Assembly (NCBI GenBank): GCA_028283655.1
Contig: JAPWKE010000003.1
Coordinates: forward strand, 3,527,793 to 3,591,792
Direction: 5' to 3'
From: Acidobacteriaceae bacterium
Lineage (GTDB): Bacteria > Acidobacteriota > Terriglobia > Terriglobales > Acidobacteriaceae
Length of the DNA stretch: 64,000 nt
The notes beneath the pieces are model-generated. The model was given only the letters and a program-made list of their open reading frames with translations. It was not told the origin of the DNA and made no database searches. A program made the translations under genes and the position numbers. Within the stretch, counting starts at the first letter, position 1, and the number at the start of each line of letters is the position of its first letter. Below, one piece after another: positions 16,752-26,118 of this stretch.

Positions 16752-17567
16752 TTACACGTGCAACTCGCGCCTCGCCGTCTCTGCCGCGCGCGCCATGTCC
16801 GCCACCGTCAGCACCCGAATCGCCTCCCGCTCCATCACGTTGACGCCAAACGCATACTGCTCCGCATCGCTCACCGTCGCCACGCGCTCCACGACGGCGG
16901 TCAACTCCAGCTCCGAGCCTTCGACTCGTGCCACCCCTTCGCGTAGCTGCGCCGCCGAGTACGCCAATCCCTTCGCGCCTTCCACATCCGTCTCCAGCGA
17001 CACCGCATGAAACATCCGCACCTTGCCGTTGCGATAACCGCAGTCCAGCTTCAGCGGATCGCCCGCCTGCGTGTACTGCGCGGCCGCAATGCGCTTCTGC
17101 ATCAACCGCCACACGCCTGCGTGCTCAAACGTCGACCGCATCTCTGCTGCAAGCAACGTTCGCCCACTCTGCCTGCGCCGCACCTGCGGAGCTTTTAGCG
17201 GCTCCACATACATCCGCAGCAACTGCTCCATCTCTGCGGGCACGCTCTCTGCCAGCGTCGCGCGCATCGCCGTCATCTGCACGCTGTTCGAAAGCGAATC
17301 CTCCAGCGTCTCCACAATCGGCTTCGCATTCACCGTCTCGACGACACCCGCGTCCAGCCGCGCCGCAATCTCTGCTTCCAACGCCTCCAGCAGCTCGGTG
17401 TCCGCATCCGGATCCAGACACCGCACCCGTCCCCAGTCGCGCGTAAAGCGTACCTGCGCCGCTCCTCCCGGAGCCCGCAGCACCACGCCGATGTTGGCAA
17501 ACTCACCCTTCACCACATCCGGCACATACCGTATCAACGAGAACTCGCACTGCAGCCGCTCAGCCAT
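16752..17567 (-). CDS. DUF3037-like protein (HipA-kinase-associated)
   Basis: 271 residues beginning MAERLQCEFSLIRYVPD, then VVKGEFANIGVVLRAPGG and VRFTRDWGRVRCLDPDAD, the hallmark start of DUF3037 proteins (CEFxLxRYVPDxVxGEFxNIGV). The rest is mixed helix/strand with a basic PQVRRRQSGRTLLA segment. Its ATG overlaps the TGA of the dioxygenase gene by 1 nt. From family knowledge, DUF3037 genes are often next to a HipA-like kinase gene; here the two are separated by the dioxygenase. The biochemical function is unknown. Confidence 0.75.
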   Translation of the reverse strand: MAERLQCEFSLIRYVPDVVKGEFANIGVVLRAPGGAAQVRFTRDWGRVRCLDPDADTELLEALEAEIAARLDAGVVETVNAKPIVETLEDSLSNSVQMTAMRATLAESVPAEMEQLLRMYVEPLKAPQVRRRQSGRTLLAAEMRSTFEHAGVWRLMQKRIAAAQYTQAGDPLKLDCGYRNGKVRMFHAVSLETDVEGAKGLAYSAAQLREGVARVEGSELELTAVVERVATVSDAEQYAFGVNVMEREAIRVLTVADMARAAETARRELHV

Positions 17568-18562
17568 CACATCCACTCCGTGTTGTACTCGAAGTGCGTC
17601 GGCCACATCGACAGATATTGCACGACGCGCGGCTTCCCCGCATGGTTCGCGCTGCTCGCATGGGGCAGCGACTGGTGCCACAGGACGAAGTCGCCGCGCT
17701 TCGCCGCAATCGGCTTCAACTCCTTTGTCAACGTCTCCAACGCTACCTGCCGGGCGTCAGCCCCAGCGGGCAACTCTGCCAGCCAGCTTTTCAGCTTGCG
17801 ATGAAATCCCGGCACACAGCAAAACGCTCCCTGGTCCTCCGCCACATCCGCAAGGTACAGGATGCCCTGCACGCCAAAGTGATGCGGCTCCACCAGCGTC
17901 GTATCCCAGTGCAGATGCGGCCCCGGAAACCTCCATCCCTCCCTCTCCGGAGGATTGAAGCCAGCCTGGTCCACCGTAGCCCAAAGATCGTCACGTCCCC
18001 ACAACTGCGTAAACGCCTTGGTGATTCTCGCGGAGCGTCGGTTCCTTCGCATCGCAGCATGGCGCAGCAGCGGAACCCAGATCGTATGCCCAAGCTCTGC
18101 GCTGTACCATCCATCCGCCTCTTCAGGCCTCATCCCCAGATGCTCATACACGGCCATTTCGGCCTCACGAGCGTCCTCCTCGGAGATTGCTCCCTGCAGC
18201 ACCACATACCCCTGCTCGTCCCACTGCGCCAACTCTTCGTCCGTCAGCCCTTCCACGTTCTCCAGCGAGACCGCAGGCGCCACCACTTCGCCCTGCAGTG
18301 CCCGCCGCAAACGCTCCACCGTGGCTTCGTCCATCTCCCCGCCGTTACGCGCAATCACCCAGGACTCAAACGCTTCCAGGCTCGGCCGCTCCTGCAGCAG
18401 GTACAGGTTCGCTTCCCGCACATTCAACTCCAGGCCTGCCAGCAGCGCCATGTCCCGGCTCCACATCGACGCATCTTCGTTCACGCGATGCTGCGTCTTG
18501 CGCTCCCAGAACGCAACCATGTGTTCGATGCCAAAACCCGTTGCCGTCACACTCGTCCTCAC
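17567..18562 (-). CDS. Phytanoyl-CoA dioxygenase (PhyH) family protein
   Basis: 331 residues from a GTG at 18562 that overlaps the upstream kinase stop (GTGA). The C-terminal two thirds is a PhyH-type Fe(II)/2-oxoglutarate oxygenase: EEQGYVVLQGAI-like entry, His218 and Asp220 in PHLHWD, distal His301 in LPHASSAN and Arg312 for 2-oxoglutarate. FGVQGILYLADVAEDQGAF and VPGFHRKLKSW are also typical. The N-terminal about 100 residues are an extra helical domain. It lies inside the phage packaging region, coupled to both neighbours. The substrate is unknown; a small molecule, lipid or modified peptide is possible. Confidence 0.8.
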   Translation of the reverse strand: MRTSVTATGFGIEHMVAFWERKTQHRVNEDASMWSRDMALLAGLELNVREANLYLLQERPSLEAFESWVIARNGGEMDEATVERLRRALQGEVVAPAVSLENVEGLTDEELAQWDEQGYVVLQGAISEEDAREAEMAVYEHLGMRPEEADGWYSAELGHTIWVPLLRHAAMRRNRRSARITKAFTQLWGRDDLWATVDQAGFNPPEREGWRFPGPHLHWDTTLVEPHHFGVQGILYLADVAEDQGAFCCVPGFHRKLKSWLAELPAGADARQVALETLTKELKPIAAKRGDFVLWHQSLPHASSANHAGKPRVVQYLSMWPTHFEYNTEWM

Positions 18563-19425
18563 AGTACAAATTTTGCAGCATCCGCCTGCACTTGAAACGT
18601 CGCCGGCACCACCACGCTCGTCGCCCGTCCCCAATTCGGGAACGGCTCCCGCGGGGAATCGCGAAACGCCATCACAAGCTCCCGCACCTTCGTCCGTCGT
18701 TTCAGCATCGTCTCCATCAGCGCCTCGATCTCGCGCAGATCGCCACCGTACCACTCCGGCGGCACGCTCTCCGCAATAGACCACAGCGTGTCCGCGGCAA
18801 AGCTCTCCACCCGCGACAGCCAGGGCTCAAAGCTCTCCCATCCTGTCACCGAACGGTACACCGAGTTTCTCGCAAACACGCCACGCAGCGGGATGTCGGG
18901 AAAGTTCCACTCGCCTGCGTTGAAGCAGTATCCCTGGTCCACAAACACCGCGCGATACTTCCGTTCCCGCGGCTTGCGTTCGTACACCGCCTGCCGACCG
19001 TTGCAGTTCGACGCCCACTTGTCGATCAACAACATTCCCGCAAACTCACGCAGGTTTCGCACATCGTTCATCTGTGCTTCGGGCAGATAATCCACCACCT
19101 GTCCCGGCATCAACCCGCCCACGAACCGCGAGCCAAACTGCAGCCCCGCCGCGCAGCGTTCGCGTACTCCGCGCCCCTGCTCCAGCAGCATCGTCGGCGA
19201 GTTCGTCACCAGCCACTCGCTCACCTCCACCACATCGCACTTCGGAACGCTCAGCCCCACGTGCTCCGCCAGCTTCGTTGCCACCAACTCATTCGCCAGC
19301 ACTCGCAGATGCTGCGGGTTGTTCTGGAACTTCACCACCCACAGTGCGCCGTCCGAGCCCAGCATCAACTGGCTCTGCGCTCCGCCCCGCATTCGCTGCA
19401 CCGCCTGTACCGCTGTGACTGCCAA
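18559..19425 (-). CDS. HipA-like kinase (HipA_2 type)
   Basis: 288 residues with the fold landmarks of the short HipA-like kinases: GGAQSQLMLGSDGALWVVKF (nucleotide-binding Lys32), ANELVATKLAEHVGLSVP, LLIDKWASNCNGRQ (catalytic-loop Asp135, Asn140) and AVFVDQGYCFN (metal-binding Asp163). Classical HipA kinases phosphorylate GltX and cause persistence; the target of this subgroup is not established. It is the first of three coupled cargo genes, 39 nt downstream of the terminase. Confidence 0.75.
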   Translation of the reverse strand: MAVTAVQAVQRMRGGAQSQLMLGSDGALWVVKFQNNPQHLRVLANELVATKLAEHVGLSVPKCDVVEVSEWLVTNSPTMLLEQGRGVRERCAAGLQFGSRFVGGLMPGQVVDYLPEAQMNDVRNLREFAGMLLIDKWASNCNGRQAVYERKPRERKYRAVFVDQGYCFNAGEWNFPDIPLRGVFARNSVYRSVTGWESFEPWLSRVESFAADTLWSIAESVPPEWYGGDLREIEALMETMLKRRTKVRELVMAFRDSPREPFPNWGRATSVVVPATFQVQADAAKFVL

Positions 19426-19464
19426 CTCTACGTGTCACCTCACCTGCCCACCATACTAGACACG

Positions 19465-20964
19465 TCAAGCCCGCATCTCTGCACGCACACTCAGCGCCAG
19501 TGCCATGGACATCACCAGGTCGTCATGCGCGCCGCCGGACGCTCCCATCTGCCCACGGTCTCCGCTCACAAACGTGCGACACTCGCCCAGCAAACGCCTG
19601 CTCATCACCGCATCGGCCCGCTCCTGCAGCCACGTATCCAGTCGCGCAATCATCTCCGGCTTCGACGCCATCGTCGTCAGCCACCCAGCCTCTCCACCCT
19701 GCCGATACAGCCTTGTATACCTCTCGGTCGACTCCAGGTACGCCAGCACGCCCGACCCGTGGTTGTTCCTCTCCACCGCCAGCAACGCTCCGTTGAACTC
19801 TCGCGCCAGCTCTGCCGAAACCCTCGCCAGTTCCGCCGGCCGCAGCCGTTCCTGTAGCTCCGCACACTGCATCCCGGTCACGCGATCCAGCACCTGCACC
19901 GCGCAGAAATCCCCATCGATGCCGCCCCCGGCCGTATCCACGGCCACCACATACTCGCGCCCCGCCCGCGGCCGCAGCCACACTCGCAGCGCGCCTCCAC
20001 GCCGACTCTCTACCGGTCCAGGCACCCTCTCCAACCGCTCACAGATCGCCTCCATCTCGAAGCAGCAAGTTCCTGTTGCACGAAAGCAGCTCTCCGCATC
20101 CTCTGCAAACTCCTGCGTGCGCGTCCCGCGAAAGCTCCGCTCCAGCCCCCGCCGAAAGCCCACCTGCTCCGCGCTCAAGCCATGCCTCTCCATGAGGGAC
20201 CGTTCTTCCTCACTCATCGCCGCCGCGTCCACGGCTTGTCCTACATACGTGCGCTCCATCCACCACGGCAGAAAGTGTTTCACCGCCGCGCCCGTTCGCC
20301 ATTCGTCGTAGAACGCTCCGTACGCTCCGTTCGGCGTACTCTCCAGCACGCTCAAGCCGCCTGGAGCCAACGCCGCCCGCAGCCCAGCCAGCGTGGCCTC
20401 TGCATCGCCCGGCCACCTCGCCACCTCGCTTGCATGCAGCACCTGCACGCTCAACCCTCGTCCCGCGTTCGCCTCCGCCGCACTCGCCACGCGAAACTCG
20501 CTATCCATCTCTGCAAACACCATCTGAGAGCTGTTGCTCCGTCGCAACCGCAACGGCCCCTCGCGCAGATCTAGTGGCAAGCCATCCCACATCCGCCGCA
20601 CAATACTGAACAACGCCTCCGACGCTTCGCGCGTATGCGCCACCTCGAGCACCATCGTCCCTGGAACTGTCATCGCCCGCAGGAGAGACGTCGCGGCGAT
20701 CCACGTCGTCATGCCCATCTGCCTGGCCTTCAACACCACATTGTGTTGCCCACGCCTCAGCTCAAACGCTCTCTGCGCCTCGTTCGCGCGGAGAGCCACC
20801 GCACGCCCATGCCGGTCTCGAATCTGGAGCAGGAGCTCCGCCGCGCGCATCACCAGCAGGGGCTCACCATCCATCCTCTTTCCCACATCGAGCAGGCTGC
20901 CCAACTCCGTCCTCTTCTTCTTCCGCACACTCACTCCGCAAACACTGCGGGGCGACGTAGCCAT
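19465..20964 (-). CDS. Phage terminase large subunit
   Basis: 499 residues from ATG 20964 (GGAAAGG upstream; GTG 20970 also possible). The ATPase half has the terminase-type Walker A LKARQMGMTT (78-87), VQVLHASEVARW as Walker B region, and SVLESTPNGAYGAFYDEW motif III. The nuclease half has VVAVDTAGGGIDGDFCAVQ, LLAVERNNHGSGV and GAHDDLVMSMALA, the acidic triad of RNase-H-like terminase nucleases. It packages DNA through the portal. No small-subunit gene lies next to it; the best candidate is the short gene at 27081. Confidence 0.9.
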   Translation of the reverse strand: MATSPRSVCGVSVRKKKRTELGSLLDVGKRMDGEPLLVMRAAELLLQIRDRHGRAVALRANEAQRAFELRRGQHNVVLKARQMGMTTWIAATSLLRAMTVPGTMVLEVAHTREASEALFSIVRRMWDGLPLDLREGPLRLRRSNSSQMVFAEMDSEFRVASAAEANAGRGLSVQVLHASEVARWPGDAEATLAGLRAALAPGGLSVLESTPNGAYGAFYDEWRTGAAVKHFLPWWMERTYVGQAVDAAAMSEEERSLMERHGLSAEQVGFRRGLERSFRGTRTQEFAEDAESCFRATGTCCFEMEAICERLERVPGPVESRRGGALRVWLRPRAGREYVVAVDTAGGGIDGDFCAVQVLDRVTGMQCAELQERLRPAELARVSAELAREFNGALLAVERNNHGSGVLAYLESTERYTRLYRQGGEAGWLTTMASKPEMIARLDTWLQERADAVMSRRLLGECRTFVSGDRGQMGASGGAHDDLVMSMALALSVRAEMRA

Positions 20965-21008
20965 CGCCACGCCGCCCTTTCCGCAACTCACCTTAGAAGC
21001 TGCCTGGT

Positions 21009-24000
21009 TTAGAAGCTGCTTAGTGCTGCACGCTTCCATGTATTCGTCGCCACGCACACATAGTGATAGTTCGCGTCATCGGCAAACTGTCCCGCCGTGC
21101 ATGAGCTCGAAGAACTCGCAGGCGTCATCAGCGTCTCCTGATAGCTCGTACCCACCACGTTGCCCGTTTGGTCCACCTGGAACTGCTGACCCAGTCCGAC
21201 CGACAAGCCGTACAGAGGGGCCGTCGTTCCGTTGGAGCCGATGTTCAACCCATACGGAAAGCTGCTGCGTGGACCGAAGTTCACATCCTGCGGTCCAAAC
21301 ATCATCGAGCCAAACGAGTAATACACCGCCACCAGGTTCGAGTCACCGCCCGACAGCACCGGCCCGACCACCGCTGTGCTTCCGCGAAGCTGAGTAAACG
21401 ATGCCGCCCCCGGCGTCGTCGCGCCGATGGTCACGTTGTCCAGAGATCCGCTCGTCGCATGCACCGCAGCCACCGTCGGGTTCGGATACGTTCCCGAAAG
21501 GTCGCCTCCGGCATCGCCTGTGCCTCCACTACCGCCTGTCGGCACCGCCCACGTCCCATCCTCGCGCAAGTAGCGGGTAGCTCCTGCCGTTGCACCCGGA
21601 TCAGGCACCGCACCTACGCTGTGCGAGCTCCCGCTCGGTCCAAACACCGGCAGCCGCGCTGCCGCGATCGTTCCGCTGTTGATCGCATCGGCACTCACGC
21701 CGCCATTGATTGTCGTTGCATTCAGCGTGCCAACGTTGATCGTGCCTGCCGTAAAGCCGCTCGGAGAAAACGCATACGCTGCGCCTCCCAGCGACCACGT
21801 CGCCGTGCGTGTCTGCGGAGCAAACTGCAGCGAATCGCTTCCCGGACCAACCACACTGTCCATCAGCATCAGGTAGTACGAAGAGTTCCACTTCCCACAC
21901 CCATGCAGATTGCAATGCACTCGCATCGCAGCCAACTCGCCTGCATCGACTTCAACCGCAGACGTCCACGCTCCCCGGCCAAGAAACGCCGCCGAAGGAA
22001 CATGGTGCGTTCCACCTTCGCCGTAATACACATTGCTCGGGTTACCATTCACAGCCGCAAAGCCGTTTGTGCCCGGCCCGACGTTACCGCTGTAGAGCAG
22101 CCCGTGAAAGCTCGTCCCATTTGCCTGCGGCAGAATGCGCTGCACCTGCTCATAGCTGGCATGAACGTCCTGCTGAAAGTAATGTGGCTCTTCCAGTGCA
22201 TCGCCCGCCGCCCACGCCACCGTGTTGGCTGCCAGGTGAAACGTGCCATCCACTCGCTGGCTCGTGTGGTTCATCACGTCCAGAACCTCTGCCATCGGGT
22301 ACAGCGCAAACGATCCCGTCAGCAGACTCAGCGATCCGCCGCTGCTGCTCGTGTCCGCTCCAGTGCTTGCAAACTGGAACGTCGTGGAAGACGTAGACGT
22401 CACCGGAAAGCTTCCATTGAAGCTTGGGTCGCTCACACCATCAATCGTCACCACCAGCGCGTTCAAATCCCATACCGCGGGTGAAGACGTTGTAACCGTC
22501 GCCACATTGCCCGATCGCGTTATCGATGCAATCGGCAACTGTACATTGGCATACGCCGTCGCCGTCGCCACACTGCCCGCACCCACAATGCCGACTCGTC
22601 CACCCATATAGAAGAGCTGCGTTGTGCTGATCGATCCAATCACCGGAAAGATCTGCTTGATGCTTCCCTACCGTATCGACCTTCTGCTCCAACCCATAGC
22701 CGCATAGCCCGCCTACGGCAATCGTCGCTCCAGTGTCGTGCGGCTTGTTCAGCGTCAACTGAATGTGTGTGCCATCGATCACGGTGTATGCCGCTGTCTC
22801 GAAGTTATCAATCTGAAACGGTGGCAGGTCCTGGTCCGCAACACAGGCAACACCACTTGCATTGGGCAGTGCGGCCGTGTTGGTGGCATAGCCGCTCGGC
22901 GCTCCACTGCTCATGATCGCAAGCGTTACCGTGCCCGGCGCCGCATCATTGGCCTGTGAATTGGCAACCTCTGCAGTTGCCAGAAACGTACTCACCGGAA
23001 AGCTGCTGCCGCTGAACGTCGCTACAAAGTGGCGCGTAAGATCACCGCCGATCAGCGTCCCCGTCGTGATCGACTTTGCTGCAGTCGTATCCATCAGGTA
23101 TCGGCCATCGCCCTGCGTACTTCCGCCTGCCGTCACCGCAACCACAAGGTCTGTTGAGCCGCTAACGCATCCCGTGTCGCACGTTCCCTGAAAAAGCTGA
23201 GGATCTTCCTGCGTCAGATAGTCATACTGATGCGTGCCCTCATCGCTGCCATCGCGGAATCCTCCATCCGACGTCAGAATGCTCGAACGATCGATGCAAT
23301 CACCCACGCTGTAGCACCCCGCCAGCGACGTGTAATTCACATGCTGGCCCTGCGTGTTGTAAATCCCTTCGCCATACTCCAGGCCATACGTCGACTTGAA
23401 GTAGGGAAGACTTGTGTATGACTGCGGGCTCAGGTTCGACCCTCCGCTCAACGCCCGCATCGTCTGCTGCAGCACCCCAGCCGTCACAGAGTTGTGCTGG
23501 CTCTGGTAATACTCCGGAGCCGTAATCGTAGAGGTCACCAGCCCTGTGCGACCCACAAGATAGGTCGAAGACGGTGACTTCGGATTCAGGGATGTATCGA
23601 ACTCGCTGGCTCCGCGTTCATCTTTCACATGCGCCGACTGTGTCGCCGTGTCCGTGCTTGCCACCGCATTTTCGGGATAGGTTGGCTCCACGATCACCGT
23701 GCAACTCGAGTCCGTACACTCCGGAGAACTCAGCGCCGTCGTAATGCCGTCCGTGTTCTGCGAGGTCGCAAACTGCGAAGCATACAGCTCGCCGTTCAAA
23801 CGGTTCGTCTGCAACTGCGTACTCTCCGGCTGCCCCACCACCTGCGTTCCACTCGGCAGCAATGCCACCTTGCCGGACAGCCCGCTCGTCAGCGCCGTCA
23901 CATTCGTGTCGACATAGTTCTTGTCCGCTGCTTGCGTCGGCGTCGCCGGATCTCCCGGCAGCTCCAGCGGCCCCGTCATCGTATCGCCCGCCTTCAGCAC

Positions 24001-24492
24001 ATACGGCGACGAGTCCAGCGGATACGCCCCAATCTGCGCCTGTGCAATCGAGCTGTCCACATACTGCTTGCTCACCGTCTGCATCGCCACCGACGAAGGC
24101 AGCACCTGGTTGCGAACCCCCGCAAGCTTCGCCGCGCCGCCCCCAGGAACCGTCACCGGAATCACCCAGTACTCCCGGCTCACCGTCCCATCCGCCAGGT
24201 GATACACCGCCGTGTAGAAGCTCCCCATCGGCGTCGCACCAGCGTTCGGCGCCAACACCATCGAAAACGCGCCATTACTTCCCAGCACCGCCGTCTTGCT
24301 GCCAGCTGGCACGCTCACGCCGTTCGCCATCGTGAACGATCCCCACGTCACCACTACCGACCCCTGCGCTGGAGTCCCATCCGCGCGATACACCGTATCG
24401 TTCAGCGTGGTCGTCGCCACCTGCGCTTCTGCAGGCACAAAACATCCCATCGCCAGCAGCAGCACCGCCATCCCTCTCCACAAACTCTTCAT
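21009..24492 (-). pseudogene. Secreted tail-fibre/adhesin-like protein interrupted by a frameshift
   Basis: From ATG 24492 (GGAGG 4 nt upstream) the first frame runs about 608 codons, beginning with a Sec signal peptide (MKSLWRGMAVLLLAMG...AEA). It contains VLKAGDTMTGPLELPGDPA and NRLNGELYASQFA, phrases common in tail fibres. At the CCC run 22666-22668 the coding sense passes to the next frame, which continues VIGSISTTQLFYMGGRVGIV to the stop at 21009 and includes RYLREDGTWAVP and GGDLSGTYPNPTVAAV. Removing one base restores about 1160 residues. The first frame otherwise ends at 22441 after low-complexity sequence. It may be a real mutation or a sequencing error. Confidence 0.75.
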
Positions 24493-24565
24493 CGTTCCTC
24501 CAAACTCGTTCCGTTCTTTTGGACTGGTTCCTGTTTCGCGGCCGCAATTTGCTACCATCGACCCC

Positions 24566-24772
24566 ATGGAATCCAGCGCACTCCCGACCTCTCGCCGCAC
24601 CGAAGACATCGCTCTCGACCTCCTCAAGTTCGTCGCTTCTCAAGCCAACCTCGGCCGCACCGCCTCCACGCCCACGCGTGGTTTCGCCCCCGCCGCGGAG
24701 ACGAAGTCCGAGGACCCCGTCGATGCGTTGCTCGAGCTCTACGCTCGCTGCCGCGAAGCCGTCGAAAAATAG
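24566..24772 (+). CDS. Small conserved-looking hypothetical protein
   Basis: 68 residues: MESSALPTSRRTEDIALDLL, KFVASQANLGR, then a Pro/Ala/Gly linker and DPVDALLELYARCREAVEK. The two amphipathic helices joined by a flexible linker and the clean terminator after it suggest a real gene, divergent from the fibre-like gene. There is no Shine-Dalgarno; TACCAT 24553-24558 ends 7 nt before the ATG, so the message could be leaderless. I recall similar short proteins in Acidobacteriota but cannot verify it. Function unknown. Confidence 0.6.
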   Translation: MESSALPTSRRTEDIALDLLKFVASQANLGRTASTPTRGFAPAAETKSEDPVDALLELYARCREAVEK

Positions 24773-24827
24773 CTCGATCGCATCTCCGTAGATCTCTGTT
24801 GGCGGCCACCTCGCTGCCAAAACATCT

Positions 24828-24859
24828 GAGGCATCGTTCGCCCACGCGAACGATGCCTC
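24828..24859 (+). terminator. Terminator after the 68-residue protein gene
   Basis: Perfect 13-bp stem (24828-24840 and 24847-24859), loop CCCACG, followed by TTTGCC. It separates the small gene from the oxidoreductase gene. Confidence 0.75.
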
Positions 24860-24913
24860 TTTGCCTTCGCCCACTCACCGCCACGGCCGCAAACCACTAC
24901 ACTTGGAGGTGGA

Positions 24914-25942
24914 ATGTCGCATCCTATTCGCACCGCCGTCATTGGAGCCGGGGCCTTCGGCCGTAACCACCTTCGCGTCTACCGTGAGCTGGAAGCCACG
25001 ACCGGCGTTCAACTCGCCGCCGTCGTAGACGCCAGCCCCGAGACCCGTTCCGCGGCTTCCGCGCAGTACAACATCCCGGCCTTCGCCACCATCGACGATC
25101 TCCTCGCCTCCGGCCTCGAACTCCACGCCGCCAGCGTCTGCGTCCCCACCATTCATCACGCAGCGGTCGCGTCTCAGCTCCTCGTCGCGGGCCTCGACGT
25201 CCTCATCGAAAAGCCCTTCGCCGCCACACTCGCAGAGGCTGAGTCGGTCCTTGCCCTTGCAAAGCAGCACAACCGGATCGTGCAGATCGGCCACCTCGAA
25301 CGCTTCAACCCCGCCGTCGCTGCCACCGTCGATCGCCTCAACCGGCCCATGTTCTTTGAGGCCCACCGCCTCAGCCTCTTTACCCCGCGCTCGCTCGACG
25401 TCGACGTCGTCCTCGACCTCATGATCCACGACCTCGACATCGTCCTCTCGCTCGCGCAATCCGAGGTGCTCGACGTCCGCGCCACAGGCATCCCCATCCT
25501 CTCCGCGAAGACCGACATCGCCAACGTCCGCGTCGAGTTCGCCTCCGGCGCCGTCGCCAACTTCACCGCCTCCCGCGTCTCCACCGAGCAGGTCCGCAAG
25601 CTGCGCCTCTTCCAGCCGCACCAGTACCTCTCGCTCGACTTCGCTCGTCAGGAGCTCCTCTCCATCGCTGTCGACCCAGCCCTGGCTGCACAGATCGCCG
25701 CTGGCTATCGCCCCCCGGCGACGGTCCCGGCCTCCCACCCCACCACCGGCTTCGACCTCCAGAAGCTCGACCTTCCCCGCGCCGAACCTCTGCGCCTTGA
25801 GCTCGAAGACTTCCTCCGCGCCGTCATCACCCGTCAGCCCCCGCGCGTCACCGGCGAAGCCGGCATGGCTGCCCTCGCCCTCGCTCTCCGCATCAATGAA
25901 GCCATCGCCGCCCACCACGAGCGCGCCGGCCTCCTGCCTTAG
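24914..25942 (+). CDS. Gfo/Idh/MocA family oxidoreductase
   Basis: 342-residue NAD(P)-dependent sugar-type dehydrogenase. The Rossmann motif is GAGAFGRNHLRVYREL at about 11-26, VCVPTIHHAAVASQLL follows, and EKPFAAT (about 98-104) holds the conserved catalytic Lys. The second half (RLSLFTPRSLDVDVVLDLMIHDLDIVLSL, split here for description) carries the D-x-x-x-H-D/H-D helix of the C-terminal domain. Such enzymes oxidise or reduce sugar or UDP-sugar hydroxyls. No sugar genes surround it, so the substrate is open. GGAGGTGG precedes the ATG. Confidence 0.9.
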   Translation: MSHPIRTAVIGAGAFGRNHLRVYRELEATTGVQLAAVVDASPETRSAASAQYNIPAFATIDDLLASGLELHAASVCVPTIHHAAVASQLLVAGLDVLIEKPFAATLAEAESVLALAKQHNRIVQIGHLERFNPAVAATVDRLNRPMFFEAHRLSLFTPRSLDVDVVLDLMIHDLDIVLSLAQSEVLDVRATGIPILSAKTDIANVRVEFASGAVANFTASRVSTEQVRKLRLFQPHQYLSLDFARQELLSIAVDPALAAQIAAGYRPPATVPASHPTTGFDLQKLDLPRAEPLRLELEDFLRAVITRQPPRVTGEAGMAALALALRINEAIAAHHERAGLLP

Positions 25943-25944
25943 GG

Positions 25945-26060
25945 CTCGCCATCCTCTCCGCAACAAAAGGGGCTTGAGCCCCGGCCCAGCCCCAAATCCC
26001 TTCGCGAAACGTAGCGCCCTTCGCGCCCGTTGCGTCGAAGCTTTCTCTTTCCCCAGGCAC
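25945..26060. repeat. Degenerate intergenic repeat fragment
   Basis: Holds GGGGCTTGAGCCCC, then CTTCGCGAAACGTAGCGCCC and GTTGCGTCGAAGCTTTC, related to 7741-7832 and 36231-36440. No gene is seen. Confidence 0.5.
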
Positions 26061-26070
26061 TCCCTCAAAA

Positions 26071-26104
26071 AACGAAAGGCCAGGCATAAGCCTGGCCTTT
26101 CGTT
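26071..26104. terminator. Bidirectional terminator between convergent genes
   Basis: 15-bp perfect stem (26071-26085 and 26090-26104) with an ATAA loop and A/T-rich flanks on both sides (CAAAA before, TTTCC after). It separates the plus-strand oxidoreductase from the minus-strand lipoprotein gene. Confidence 0.85.
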
Positions 26105-26118
26105 TCCATCCGCGAACC

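Noticed and set aside
16687..17112. N-terminal extension of the portal protein
   Set aside because: The 142 extra codons are in the DUF3037-like gene in another frame; the ATG at 16686 has a strong ribosome site.
22441..22670. Programmed frameshift like that of tail-assembly chaperones
   Set aside because: It is not between tail tube and tape measure, and the slip site GTAGGG is not a classical slippery heptamer; simple mutation or sequencing error is more likely.
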